Source of the DNA: Verrucomicrobiaceae bacterium | GTDB lineage: Bacteria; Pseudomonadota; Gammaproteobacteria; Pseudomonadales; CAMLJR01 | NCBI GenBank assembly: GCA_028293825.1 | Contig: JAQGNY010000029.1 | Span: 1-47,806, forward strand | Reading direction: 5' to 3' | DNA length: 47,806 nt | Part shown: positions 33,817 through 42,708 of the stretch, piece after piece | Numbering within the stretch: the stretch's first letter is position 1 | Layout of the letters: each line of letters starts with the position of its first letter | Made by a program: the position numbers and the translations under genes | The notes under the pieces: model-generated | Databases searched by the model: none | What the model was told of the DNA's origin: nothing | Seen by the model: only the letters and a program-made list of their open reading frames with translations

Positions 33817-34891
33817 ATGAGTTTTTTAGGTTTTTTTCTAGCCATGGGTAAAAGGCTGCCGCGTATATTCGTTGCATCGACGCTGGTTGCCGGTTTCGTA
33901 CCCACTGTTTTTGCAGCTACAACGGCAGCGCCGGAACAAGAAAAAAAGGTATCGCCCTCCAATACCATTGCGTGGCCCGCAGAATTACCGTCGTCGCCCG
34001 ATCCGAAGGCTCATGTCTTTATCGTTCCTCAAGCAAATTATCTGCTCGACTTTCACGGCAGTATTCAAAACCCTAATTTGGTTGTTTTTTTGGCCGGCAA
34101 TCAATATCGCGCCTTTCCAGAGTTGGTTGCCGCTTTTCGCGTGTGGGCAGCGCAACAGCCAAATTATCGCGTTGCCGCTCGATAATATTTTTTACGCGAC
34201 GCTGCCGCCGGCGCGTCTGATCGATGCCATGGACAGCGGCAAATTATTGGTGGGAAATTTTTGGTTCGATGTGCGGCCGGATGCGCTGTGGCCCGATGTG
34301 TTTATGACTAATACGGCGCAACACGCACGGCTGTCTAAAAGCGGCTATACGGAAAAATATTCAATCTATACGCGCAATCGCGGCATGGTGTTATTGGTGA
34401 AGGCTGGCAATCCTAAACATATAAATGGCATTGCCGATTTGCTGCGCGCCGATGTCAATGTTGCGATTTCCGCGCCGACGGAGCCGGCGTCCGCGAATAG
34501 TTATATCGCCACACTGAAAGCGCAGGGCGGTGCCGCTTTCGCCGATAAAGTGCTGGCAAAGCCGGGGACGGTATTGTCGCGAGTGGTCCATCACCGCGAG
34601 AACCCACAGTTCATCGCCGATGGTCTTGCCGATGTTGCGCCGATGTATTTTCACTTCGGCGATTATTTGAAAAAGACGTTTCCGCAGTTATTCGACTACG
34701 TAGTGTTGCCGAAAGAAGGTAATACCATCGAGGAGTTGAGCATCGCCAAAATTAAAAGCGCACCGCATCCGCAAGCGGCCGCAGCGTGGATTGATTTTAT
34801 TCGTACCGATATTGCCGCTGATATATTCACGCGCAATGGTTTTGATTATGCCAATGCTGCCGAACGCAACCGCGAAGTGATACCGCAATAA
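33817..34891 (+). pseudogene. Periplasmic substrate-binding protein (ModA-like), frameshifted
   Basis: Two overlapping frames together make one protein of about 358 residues. The first frame (33817-34185) has a signal peptide and the first beta-alpha units (HVFIVPQANYLLDF, FPELVAAFRVWAAQQP). Its TAA stop at 34183 follows a CGA codon. The second frame resumes with NIFYATLPPARLIDAM and continues to 34891 with HHRENPQFIADGLADVAP and PQAAAAWIDFIRTDIA, typical of molybdate/sulfate-type binding proteins. A +1 shift at CGA-TAA-T restores the full sequence. It may be a mutation, a sequencing error or recoding; no Shine-Dalgarno-like stimulator is visible. Confidence 0.82.
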
Positions 34892-34964
34892 AATCGCGTT
34901 AAAGAGGTAGCGCCGTATCGGCGCAATTGCTATAAATCGACGTTCGCTCACCGGAGGATATTTA

Positions 34965-35741
34965 ATGCAATTGTTTTCGATGTTGCCGTATCTCGCGCTG
35001 GGATTTTTTCTGGTTATTCTGTGTTTCATCGAAATAGGCCGACGTGTTGGCGTCTCGCATCTGCGCCGCGATCCCGATGGCGCTCGCGTCGGGATCGCGG
35101 CCATTGAAGGTGCGATCTTCGGTCTGCTCGGATTAATGATTGCCTTTACATTTTCCGGCGCGGCGGCGCGGATGGAAGTACGTCGCGATTTAATCGTCGC
35201 CGAAACCAATGCAATCGGTACGGCATGGCTGCGTTTAGATTTATTGCCGGAGGACGCGCAGCCGGAACTGCGTCAGCTATTTCGCGATTATGTCGATCAA
35301 CGCATCGCGTATTTTCACGAAATACAGAACAAAGTTGTGGCGGCGCAGCACGATGCTCGCGCGGTTGAATTGCAATCGACGATATGGAAGAAAAGTGGTG
35401 CCGTCGTTAAAACTATGACGAGCGTGCCGCTGGGTGTGAGCGAGTTGCAGGCACAGAACGACATGTTCGATATCACCACCACACGTGGCGCCGCGCTGGA
35501 GGCGCATCCACCCCTGGCAATTTACGGCATGCTGGCGGTGCTTACGCTGATCAGCGGCTTATTGATCGGCTTCGGTATGGCGGGTTCCAGCAAGCGCAAT
35601 TGGTTTCACAGTGTGGGTTACGCGCTGGTGATGGTTAGCGCGCTGTATTTGATTCTCGATTTTGAATTTCCGCGCGCCGGCAGCATCCGTATCGATCATG
35701 TCGATACGATACTGTTGGATTTACGCAAAAGCTTCGATTGA
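34965..35741 (+). CDS. DUF4239 (bestrophin-like) membrane protein
   Basis: This 258-residue protein has four hydrophobic segments: about 5-22, 48-66, 182-202 and 212-230. A soluble helical region lies between the second and third (VAETNAIGTAWLRLDLLPEDAQPELRQLFRDYVDQRI), the hallmark of DUF4239 proteins with a bestrophin-like ion-channel fold. GGAGGATATTTA precedes the ATG. It follows the frameshifted binding protein by 73 bp and precedes an OmpA-type gene by 114 bp, so the three may be co-transcribed. Confidence 0.85.
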   Translation: MQLFSMLPYLALGFFLVILCFIEIGRRVGVSHLRRDPDGARVGIAAIEGAIFGLLGLMIAFTFSGAAARMEVRRDLIVAETNAIGTAWLRLDLLPEDAQPELRQLFRDYVDQRIAYFHEIQNKVVAAQHDARAVELQSTIWKKSGAVVKTMTSVPLGVSELQAQNDMFDITTTRGAALEAHPPLAIYGMLAVLTLISGLLIGFGMAGSSKRNWFHSVGYALVMVSALYLILDFEFPRAGSIRIDHVDTILLDLRKSFD

Positions 35742-35855
35742 TTTTGTTATTGGGTGCGACGGCGGGATGTTGTTGCAGCAGTCGATGTTTTAATTCGAAT
35801 CTTTCGCGCAGTAACGAAAATTCTTTTCACTATTATTTTTTTCAGAGGGGTTCGC

Positions 35856-36884
35856 ATGTCGATTGGGAAATTATTTGTCGCTTTAATTGCTGGCATTATT
35901 GGTAGTGGCGCATTGGCGGGTGACCCGCTGCCCGCAGCGGATACCGTGCCCGGAGTTAAGGATCATCCATTATTGTCGCGTTATGCGGGCTCGATATTGG
36001 TGGGTTATCTGGTTAAACCGTACGACGAAACCGAACTGATTGCCGGCCCTTACAAGCAGTCTTCCAATAGGGGTGCGAATTTCGAAAAATTACTTAAGGT
36101 CGAAGGAAAAATAACCCGCATTGCTTATAACTATCCGCGCGACCGCAGCGGCTTGGAAGTTATGCGAAATTATCAAACCGCATTGAAGGATGCCGGCCTG
36201 GCGATAATATTCAGTTGCGAAAAAGATGCGTGCGGCGGCGCGGATTTTGGCGGTGCGTTCCAAGATCTTAAGGTGACGCCGCAGGCGATCGCGATGCCGC
36301 AATTTAAAGGCAATGGCGCGCCGCAAACACCATTTAATTACGGGCGTCTTGAGCCGCGTTATTTGTTGGCGAGCAGCAAGCGCGCCGATGGTGCAATCAC
36401 CTATGCGTCTGTTTATGTGGTGCCGCCGTTGCAAGAACAGAATGGCGGCATCTTTATCGAGATCGTCGAACCGCACGCAATGGAAGGCGACAAAGTGGCG
36501 GTGAATTTAAACGCCGAGCAAATGGCACGTGGCATTAATACCGATGGCAAAGTCGCGCTGTACGGTTTGTATTTCGATACCGACCGCGCCGATGTGCGCG
36601 CCGATTCCAAACCGGCATTGGATGAGATGGCGAAGTTGTTACGTCAGGACCCGAAATTAACTGTTTATATTGTGGGCCACACCGACAACCAAGGCAGCTA
36701 TGCGCACAATCTGGATTTGTCGCAGAAGCGCGCCGAAGCCATCGTTAAAAAATTAATTGCCGATTATAAAATCGAAGCGAATCGATTGAGTGCGAAAGGC
36801 GCGGCGTCGATTGCGCCGGTGGCATCGAACGATGCTGAAACCGGTCGTGCGAAAAATCGCCGTGTCGAGTTGGTGAAGCAGTAG
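35856..36884 (+). CDS. OmpA-family peptidoglycan-binding outer-membrane protein
   Basis: This 342-residue protein has a signal peptide (residues 1-22, ending GSGALAGD). An N-terminal domain of about 190 residues resembles DUF4892 (YAGSILVGYLVKPYDETELI, VEGKITRIAYNYP, two cysteines in SCEKDACGG). The C-terminal OmpA domain (about 230-342) has LYFDTDRADVRADSKPALDEMAKLL, VGHTDNQGSYAHNLDLSQKRAEAI and GRAKNRRVEL. It anchors the envelope to peptidoglycan. The frame opens at 35754; CAGAGGGGTTCGC before the ATG at 35856 decides the start. Confidence 0.92.
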   Translation: MSIGKLFVALIAGIIGSGALAGDPLPAADTVPGVKDHPLLSRYAGSILVGYLVKPYDETELIAGPYKQSSNRGANFEKLLKVEGKITRIAYNYPRDRSGLEVMRNYQTALKDAGLAIIFSCEKDACGGADFGGAFQDLKVTPQAIAMPQFKGNGAPQTPFNYGRLEPRYLLASSKRADGAITYASVYVVPPLQEQNGGIFIEIVEPHAMEGDKVAVNLNAEQMARGINTDGKVALYGLYFDTDRADVRADSKPALDEMAKLLRQDPKLTVYIVGHTDNQGSYAHNLDLSQKRAEAIVKKLIADYKIEANRLSAKGAASIAPVASNDAETGRAKNRRVELVKQ

Positions 36885-36973
36885 TAATACATTGCAGTAG
36901 TAATAAATGGTCGCGCGCTTGCTGCCATACGGCAGCGCTGTCGTATTTCTTAAGTTTAATGGCGCAGTAAAAA

Positions 36974-38278
36974 TTACGTCATAGCGTTATTTTGTTGCGC
37001 CGTTTGCTTTGCGATTAAATCGCCGATGGTGAGAACCGCCGCAGCCGCGATAAGGCACAACAATCCTGCGGTGAAAAAAGCCGGTAAGTAGGTCGACAAT
37101 AATGTGCGCGATAAGCCCGCGCCATACGCGGCAAATGCGGCGCCGATTTGATGGCCGGCAAATACCCAGCCGAATACGATATTGGCGCGCTCTGCGCCGA
37201 AATGTTCCGCGACTAATTTTACAGTCGGCGGGACGGTGGCGATCCAATCGAGTCCGTAAAACAGCGCGAATAACGACAGACCATAGAATGTGAAATCGGT
37301 GAACGGCAAATAAATCAACGCGAGGCCGCGCAGACCGTAATACCAAAATAATAACCAGCGATTATCGAAACGATCGGATAACCAGCCAGAACCGACGGTG
37401 CCGAAGAAATCGAAAATCCCCATCATCGCCAGCACGCCGGCCGCACTCACCGCCTGCAACCCGTAATCCCCGCACAGACTGATGAAATGCGTTTGAATTA
37501 AACCGTTGGTGCTGGCGCCGCAAATAAAAAATGTTCCGAACAATATCCAGAAAGTGCGTGACTGCGCCGCATCGCGTAACGCAGCTAACGGCGATAGCAA
37601 TAACGTCCAGAGATTGGGGCGATGTGGCGGGGCAGCGACAACGGTCGTTTCGCCGTATACGGGCAGGCCAATATCGGCGGGGCGATCACGCATTAACGCC
37701 AACACTATGCATGCCGCCACGGCGAGCATGGCGCAGATAAAACCGAGCGCGGTGCGCCAGCCGAAATGATCGGTAAGTGTTGCCAGCAATGGCAGGAAAA
37801 CTAATTGGCCGGTCGCCGAACTGGCCGATAATAATCCCACGACTAAACCGCGCCGTTTTGAAAACCAGCGTGTCGCCACCGTCGCACCGAGCACCATCGC
37901 GGTAAGTCCAGTGCCGAGCCCGACCACCACACCCCACAACACAATGAGTTGCCATAACTGGTTCATGAACAGCGAAGCGAGTAAGCCACCAAGCACAGTG
38001 ATCAACGCGGTTATTACTACGCGACGCACACCGAAATAATTCATGAATGCGGCCGCGAACGGTCCCATCAAACCGAACAAAGCAAAGCGAATGGCCAACG
38101 CCGAAGAAATATCCGCCGTGTTCCAACCGAACTCCTGGCGCAGCGGCGCAATTAAAACGCCGGGCGCACCCATCGCCCCGGCCATCACCAGCATGGTCAG
38201 AAATGTGGCGAGAATAATTACCCAACCATAATGAATATTGCGGCGGCCGAGCGCGGTGGCGAGGGGCGTTGATAGCAT
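36974..38278 (-). CDS. MFS transporter (monocarboxylate/oxalate-formate antiporter-like)
   Basis: This 434-residue protein has twelve membrane segments and the MFS pattern starting HYGWVIILATFLTMLVMAGAMGAPGVL. It has a central hydrophilic loop near 205-225 and later GWLSDRFDNRWLLFWYYGLRG. The YGWV start and RRVVITALITV loop resemble the oxalate:formate antiporter/monocarboxylate branch, whose members carry organic anions. The gene stands alone between an OmpA-type gene and a nearly empty 370-bp region. Confidence 0.88.
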   Translation of the reverse strand: MLSTPLATALGRRNIHYGWVIILATFLTMLVMAGAMGAPGVLIAPLRQEFGWNTADISSALAIRFALFGLMGPFAAAFMNYFGVRRVVITALITVLGGLLASLFMNQLWQLIVLWGVVVGLGTGLTAMVLGATVATRWFSKRRGLVVGLLSASSATGQLVFLPLLATLTDHFGWRTALGFICAMLAVAACIVLALMRDRPADIGLPVYGETTVVAAPPHRPNLWTLLLSPLAALRDAAQSRTFWILFGTFFICGASTNGLIQTHFISLCGDYGLQAVSAAGVLAMMGIFDFFGTVGSGWLSDRFDNRWLLFWYYGLRGLALIYLPFTDFTFYGLSLFALFYGLDWIATVPPTVKLVAEHFGAERANIVFGWVFAGHQIGAAFAAYGAGLSRTLLSTYLPAFFTAGLLCLIAAAAVLTIGDLIAKQTAQQNNAMT

Positions 38279-38651
38279 GCTGAGGACTCAAGGCTGTGTG
38301 GCGCTGCAATTTGCGATCAGAGGCGCCGAGAAAACGCCAAACATACCGCATCTGGAATTGTCGGTGTTGGTGTGAGATTTTTTTAATCGGCGGCGTGCAA
38401 TTAAATTTTTAAGTTGGTAATCGCTGAAAAGAGACTTTTGTAGGTGATTACAGCTTTGGAAATAGGTTCTATTTTTAAAGTGGTCGACAGGATTAAGGTG
38501 GTCCACACGCAATTTTTCATACATATCGGATAAGGAAATGGACGGCGGCTATCGTTCGCTTAATGGCCTGCAATTTTGGTTTAAAGCATCGACATCTGAA
38601 AGGCATTTGGAATTGTTCGCGGGCCTGACCTCTATGGAACTCAACTTCTAC
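38279..38651. other. Intergenic region without recognised gene
   Basis: In about 370 bp I see a repeated phrase around 38478-38510 (GTGGTCGACAGGATTAAG, GTGGTCCACACG), which may be a decayed mobile-element end. No open frame has credible coding character. Confidence 0.4.
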
Positions 38652-38996
38652 TTAATCTTTTTTCTTCGCCATGAGATCTTTTAGTTGCGCGAATGGATTA
38701 TGCGTTGCTGCTTCGATAGTTTTTTCTTTCGTAGATCCATACAAAATATATTCATGAAACTTCGTATGTTCATGGTCATGGCAATAGAGACATAGCAGCT
38801 CCCAGTTACTGCCGTCTGCAGGATTGTTGTCGTGGTTATGATCGCGATGGTGAACGGTTAGCTCCCGTAAATTCGAGTACACAAACTCCCTAGCGCATCG
38901 TCCGCAAATCCACGGATAGAGCTTAAGCGCTTTATCTCTGTAGCCCTGCTCGTGTTTAAGATAATTGCTGTTCCCGCTAGATCTATCGGTATTCAT
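38652..38996 (-). CDS. yajD: YajD-family HNH nuclease
   Basis: This 114-residue protein closely follows E. coli YajD: YRDKALKLYPWICGRCAREFVYSNLRELTVHHRDH, then NPADGSNWELLCLYCHDHEH and a C-terminal NPFAQLKDLMAKKKD. The HNH motif (VHHRDH....N...LLCLYCHDHEH) and two CxxC pairs (CGRC, CLYC) bind a structural zinc. HNH proteins cut DNA; the in vivo role of YajD is unknown. A typical chromosomal gammaproteobacterial gene. Confidence 0.93.
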   Translation of the reverse strand: MNTDRSSGNSNYLKHEQGYRDKALKLYPWICGRCAREFVYSNLRELTVHHRDHNHDNNPADGSNWELLCLYCHDHEHTKFHEYILYGSTKEKTIEAATHNPFAQLKDLMAKKKD

Positions 38997-39306
38997 GGGT
39001 GATCAACTCGGTCGGTATTAGTGGAAGCCTGTTTTTATTATAGATTGCGCCCGCAGTGCTCGATTTGGCTAGAGATGTATTCATTGAATTTCTTTGCTAT
39101 CAAAACGTGCATTGTTGTTTTCGTTTTTAAATCTGCACTCATTGGTTTGCCCCCAATCCACTCTGGGTATTTCCAGGATCCTGATAAAGAGATTTAGCAG
39201 CTGAATTTATGAATCGGTATTCATTTCCCTGTCTTCGCAAAGCTGAGCCGTTAGTTGAGGAAGCTAGTCGAGTGGTCGCAATCTCTTATATCAGGGAGAT
39301 CATAGG
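38997..39306. other. Intergenic region without recognised gene
   Basis: About 310 bp lie between the divergent HNH gene and the cassette-like gene. I see no repeat or RNA gene; GGGAGATCATAGG provides the ribosome-binding site for the ORF at 39307. Confidence 0.5.
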
Positions 39307-39735
39307 ATGTTCGGCAATTTATTCTGCGCGCCGGGATATCGTATTCATTGGAAACATGCTCCCAATGTAGACGTAGTGCTCTATTTCGTGGCGGAGATAT
39401 TGCCGTTAGTTCACAGCGCGGTTCCAGCAGCCAATTTTCGCATTGTCGGTAGCAACGCCATATCAGAAATAAAGGAATTGGAAAAAACCTCAGGAGTTGT
39501 CTTCGACACCACGGGTCGCAAAATCGCCGAAGGCTTCCCCAACAATGTCGATAGCATTGTGGTGATGCTCAATGCTGAGAATGCGTATAAACGTTTTGGC
39601 GATGAAGATATCGATATTTTTTGGGGCGCCTACATCGGCCCGCGCGACGAGATTTTAATAGCGGGAAAACTCAAAGAAGTGATCGGCGATATCGAAAGGA
39701 TTCGAGGCGAAGCCCGCAAGGAAAGTGGCTGTTAA
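39307..39735 (+). CDS. Hypothetical protein with glycosyltransferase-like N-terminus (cassette-like gene)
   Basis: This is a 142-residue ORF. Residues about 17-56 (HAPNVDVVLYFVAEILPLVHSAVP, then FRIVGSNAISEIKEL) resemble the acceptor-proximal part of GT-B glycosyltransferases (PNVDAV..FV.EILP.....P..L.IVGSNP). The remainder (FPNNVDSIVVMLN....FWGAYIGPRDEILIAGKLKEVI) does not continue that fold. It may be a truncated or chimeric gene. The TAA stop lies in the left core of an attC-like site (TGTTAAC), as in integron cassettes. Confidence 0.55.
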   Translation: MFGNLFCAPGYRIHWKHAPNVDVVLYFVAEILPLVHSAVPAANFRIVGSNAISEIKELEKTSGVVFDTTGRKIAEGFPNNVDSIVVMLNAENAYKRFGDEDIDIFWGAYIGPRDEILIAGKLKEVIGDIERIRGEARKESGC

Positions 39736-39785
39736 CGCGCGCAACGGCCGAAGGCTGGGCCGTCGCGTTGAAGCGCTAGTTGGAC
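39730..39785 (+). other. attC-like site overlapping the stop codon
   Basis: TGTTAAC at 39730 and GTTGGAC at 39779-39785 bracket a palindrome: GCGCGCAACGGCC pairs with GGCCGTCGCGTTGAAGCGC around a GAAGGCTG loop. The right core fits GTTRRRY; the left core is off in its first two bases. At 56 bp it has the usual attC length. Confidence 0.6.
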
Positions 39786-39937
39786 GGCAACTGTAACTCC
39801 GGCCAAGCTTTTACCAATGAAATCCTAGTGAGGCCGTTAGACGGCATGAGAATACTCCCTGACCTGCCTGAATAAGAATCACCCTCCGCTGCCAGCTGGG
39901 TGGCCACCGAACGAAATGATTGAACCGCCGGGGGGAC

Positions 39938-40912
39938 CTAAGGGTGTTGCCTACTACGCAACACCTGTTCGAAATAAAGAATGGTTTTTTTCAGGCCCTC
40001 GCGCAAACACACCGTTGGCGTCCAATCGAGCTGTGTCCTGGCTCTAGAAATGTCGGGTTGACGCTGGCGTGGGTCGTCAGGCGGCAGAGGCTGAAATTCG
40101 ATATTTGAGGTCGATCCAGTCAGTTCAATCACGAGTTCCGCCAACTCGCGGATGCTGAGCTCCACCGGGTTCCCCAGATTGATCGGCCCGGTGATTTCGG
40201 TCGGCGAATTCATTAGCCGGATGAGTCCGTCGATGAGGTCATCGACGTAGCAGAATGAGCGCGTCTGTTGTCCCTCTCCGTAAAGCGTAATCGGCCGTCC
40301 CAGCAGGGCTTGAATAATGAAGTTCGACACCACCCGCCCATCATTCAGATGCATGTGTGGCCCGTAAGTGTTGAAAATGCGTGCGACCTTGATTTCCAGC
40401 TGATGCTGACGCCAGTAATCGAAGAACAATGTCTCGGCGCAACGCTTGCCCTCGTCGTAGCAGGAGCGGAAGCCAATCGGGTTAGTATTGCCCCAGTAAT
40501 CCTCGGTCTGCGGATGGATATTTGGGTCGCCGTAGACTTCGCTGGTTGAGGCCTGAAGGATGCGTGCCTTGAGCCGCTTGGCAAGGCCCAGCATATTGAT
40601 CGCACCGTGCACGCTGGTCTTAGTGGTTTGCACCGGATCGAGCTGGTAGTGAATCGGCGAGGCCGGACAGGCGAGGTTGTAGATCTGGTCAACCTCAACA
40701 TATAGAGGAAAGGTCACGTCATGCCGAACCAGTTCGAACCGTTCATGCCCGAGCAGTTTGGATAAGTTTCCGCGCGTACCGGTGTAGAAATTGTCGACAC
40801 AAAGCACCTCATGACCCTGCTCGATAAGCCGCGCGCACAGATGCGAGCCGATAAAGCCCGCGCCCCCCGTAACGAGGATGCGCTGGAGTCCGAATTCGCG
40901 GGGAGGTCTCAT
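39938..40912 (-). CDS. UDP-glucuronate decarboxylase (UDP-xylose synthase)
   Basis: This 324-residue extended SDR has the NAD motif [10 protein letters not shown] (16-25), catalytic Tyr152 and Lys156 in CYDEGKR, and [21 protein letters not shown] plus [20 protein letters not shown]. These identify UDP-xylose synthases, which oxidise and decarboxylate UDP-glucuronate. The product, UDP-xylose, is used for surface polysaccharide. The ATG overlaps the stop of the glycosyltransferase gene by four bases (ATGA), so the two are coupled. Confidence 0.93.
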   Translation of the reverse strand: MRPPREFGLQRILVTGGAGFIGSHLCARLIEQGHEVLCVDNFYTGTRGNLSKLLGHERFELVRHDVTFPLYVEVDQIYNLACPASPIHYQLDPVQTTKTSVHGAINMLGLAKRLKARILQASTSEVYGDPNIHPQTEDYWGNTNPIGFRSCYDEGKRCAETLFFDYWRQHQLEIKVARIFNTYGPHMHLNDGRVVSNFIIQALLGRPITLYGEGQQTRSFCYVDDLIDGLIRLMNSPTEITGPINLGNPVELSIRELAELVIELTGSTSNIEFQPLPPDDPRQRQPDISRARTQLDWTPTVCLREGLKKTILYFEQVLRSRQHP

Positions 40913-41859
40913 GAGTGACTATGCCTATCGATGATATGCGAATCTCTGAGCATCGGTTTCGAAATAGCAATTGGCTTGGTAAACCGAATGAGAGACTTCA
41001 GTTCAAAATATTCCGGGAAATAACCCATAAGGTTCTCATCGAGTCCAAATTTTTCGACAAAAGCTAGAAAATCCACGCGATTGGAGGATGGTGAAGTAAT
41101 CAGCGAATGCAGGTCTGTAAGCACCGATTCTCCATAAACTCTATGCGCTTCGAAAAGAACGTCCCAATGACTGCTTATTCCCTTCTCATTCACTTTGTTT
41201 GCAGCGCCGCCGTTCAATATCTTTGATCTAAATTGTGTCAGGCTGCGAACGGGGAAATGCAGAATCTTCCACTCGGATAGATTCTCGATGTGCGGAGACT
41301 TTTTTTTCCCGAGCCAATTTTTGCGGACACTTCTAACCGCATGATTACCCTGTTTCACAGTCATGCCGTCATCCCATCGGATCACTATTTTTTTCCACTT
41401 TGAAGGAACACGGCTCGCAATAATCGCTCCATCGTCGCGCTCGGCGCAGGTAAACCAATCAAGTTCGAGAGAATCCCACGCGCCATCTAATAGCGACGAA
41501 ATAGGTGGAGGCGCGTAAGGCTTCGGATCCCTCTGAACGAGAGCGGACTCATGAACCAAGAACTCGTCAGCATCAAACGGGAAAATGTATTTGGCCGAAA
41601 AGTAACTGCTGGCGAATTTTGCGAGAGCCGTAATGACGCGCGATTGCGTATGACCTTTTGCCGGATCGCGCATAATAACGACGGATGTGTCGGGAAATGC
41701 ATTCTGAAATGCTTCAATCTCAGCAACTGTTGAGTCAGTTGAGCGATGGTCGGCGATGGCGAATTGCCGAATTCCGTGATGGTGCAGATTAGCTAAGCAT
41801 GACCAGATGATGTCACTTTCATTTCGCACCATAGAAATCGCCGCAATATCATATTCCAT
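40909..41859 (-). CDS. Glycosyltransferase family 2-like protein
   Basis: This 316-residue enzyme has the N-terminal [23 protein letters not shown] and [13 protein letters not shown] strand-loop, and the [10 protein letters not shown] metal-binding acidic cluster of GT2/GT92-like transferases. It should add a sugar from a nucleotide donor to a glycan. The start is placed at 41859 with GGGACTTTCT upstream; the frame is open to 41970. It is the first gene of a two-gene operon with the UDP-xylose synthase, which suggests transfer of xylose or a related sugar. Confidence 0.85.
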   Translation of the reverse strand: MEYDIAAISMVRNESDIIWSCLANLHHHGIRQFAIADHRSTDSTVAEIEAFQNAFPDTSVVIMRDPAKGHTQSRVITALAKFASSYFSAKYIFPFDADEFLVHESALVQRDPKPYAPPPISSLLDGAWDSLELDWFTCAERDDGAIIASRVPSKWKKIVIRWDDGMTVKQGNHAVRSVRKNWLGKKKSPHIENLSEWKILHFPVRSLTQFRSKILNGGAANKVNEKGISSHWDVLFEAHRVYGESVLTDLHSLITSPSSNRVDFLAFVEKFGLDENLMGYFPEYFELKSLIRFTKPIAISKPMLRDSHIIDRHSHS

Positions 41860-42043
41860 AGAAAGTCCCATTGGTCCAAGCTGCAGGTTCTGTTGTGGAT
41901 TCTTTCCGGCTAACCCATGGATAGTGTCATTGAAATGACGAAGCCAATAAATTGCCGAAACAACAACCAATCAACGGGTAAGCGATACTGATTCAACACG
42001 GCCGTGCTGCGGTCAAGCGTAGCCAATCATACCTGGCACTGCC

Positions 42044-42274
42044 GCCCATCATCTATATCCCAGCACGCTCGAAAAAGCGCTGCGCTTTGCAGTTTAAATC
42101 TGGCATGAATAAACAAATCACTTGCCATACTTTCCAGCACATTTTTGCCACTCACCCGCTGCAGTCCGGCTACGACATTCGCAGGTGCAGGAACTGCTGG
42201 GGTACTCCGATGTGAGCACTACGCAAATTTACGCACGTGCTCGCAGCTGAAGCGGAGTTATCAGTCCAGCCGAT
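42044..42274 (+). pseudogene. Integron integrase (intI) C-terminal remnant
   Basis: Conceptual translation with frame changes gives AHHLYPSTLEKALRFAV (stop), then SGMNKQITCHTFQHIFATHP, LQSGYDIR, a shift, VQELLGYSDVSTTQIYARARS, a TGA at 42248, and SGVISPAD. This tracks the integron tyrosine recombinase C-terminus: the HxxR-box region (HTFxHxFAT; the catalytic Arg is changed to Gln), the GYDIRTVQELLGH box, the TTQIYTHV tyrosine and the GVxSPxD end. At least two shifts and two stops make it dead. The N-terminal half is missing. Confidence 0.88.
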
Positions 42275-42708
42275 CGAACAAAAAAGTTGTATTCGTTAAT
42301 GTCGAGTAGCCGCTTTGCAGGGGCGCTACCACGCAACTGCTTTGGCCGAGTTTTGGTCACTGGCACACGGCGAAGGGCGCTGGCTTTAATGTTCAGCTTT
42401 AAATCTGGATCGTGTGGCGAGATTGAATGGAAATCCAAGCCCCTTTTACTGGAATACGCACCGAAAACCGAAGCGGCACTTGCCAATATGGTTAACGCCG
42501 CGAAGCAAATACGCGATAGATGAATCTACCTCCATCGCCGTCCGCAAGCCTAAGACCCACATGCACCGCATCTGCTCACGATTTGTTACGCCAACGTTAA
42601 ATTTTCTCAACTAAATTGACATAGACGTCCATTTAAGGCGACGCTTGCGCACCTGATTTCAATGAACCCAATTGTTCGCACGCCGATAATAAAAAGAGGA
42701 AATGTTTT
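42275..42708. other. Region after the intI remnant, no confident gene
   Basis: The frame of the intI relic stays open to 42523 (about 75 codons, ATG at 42299) and an opposing frame covers 42229-42486. Neither has a recognisable family or ribosome-binding site. An AGAGGAAATG stretch at about 42694 serves the next gene. Confidence 0.35.

Noticed and set aside
38478-38512. GTGGTCGACAGG / GTGGTCCACACG as IS end
   Set aside because: Two similar phrases are present, but no transposase remnant or target duplication could be found.
39736-39937. Possible transposon end near CTGACCTGCCTGAATAAGAATC
   Set aside because: I saw no matching inverted end or transposase fragment, so it is left unannotated.
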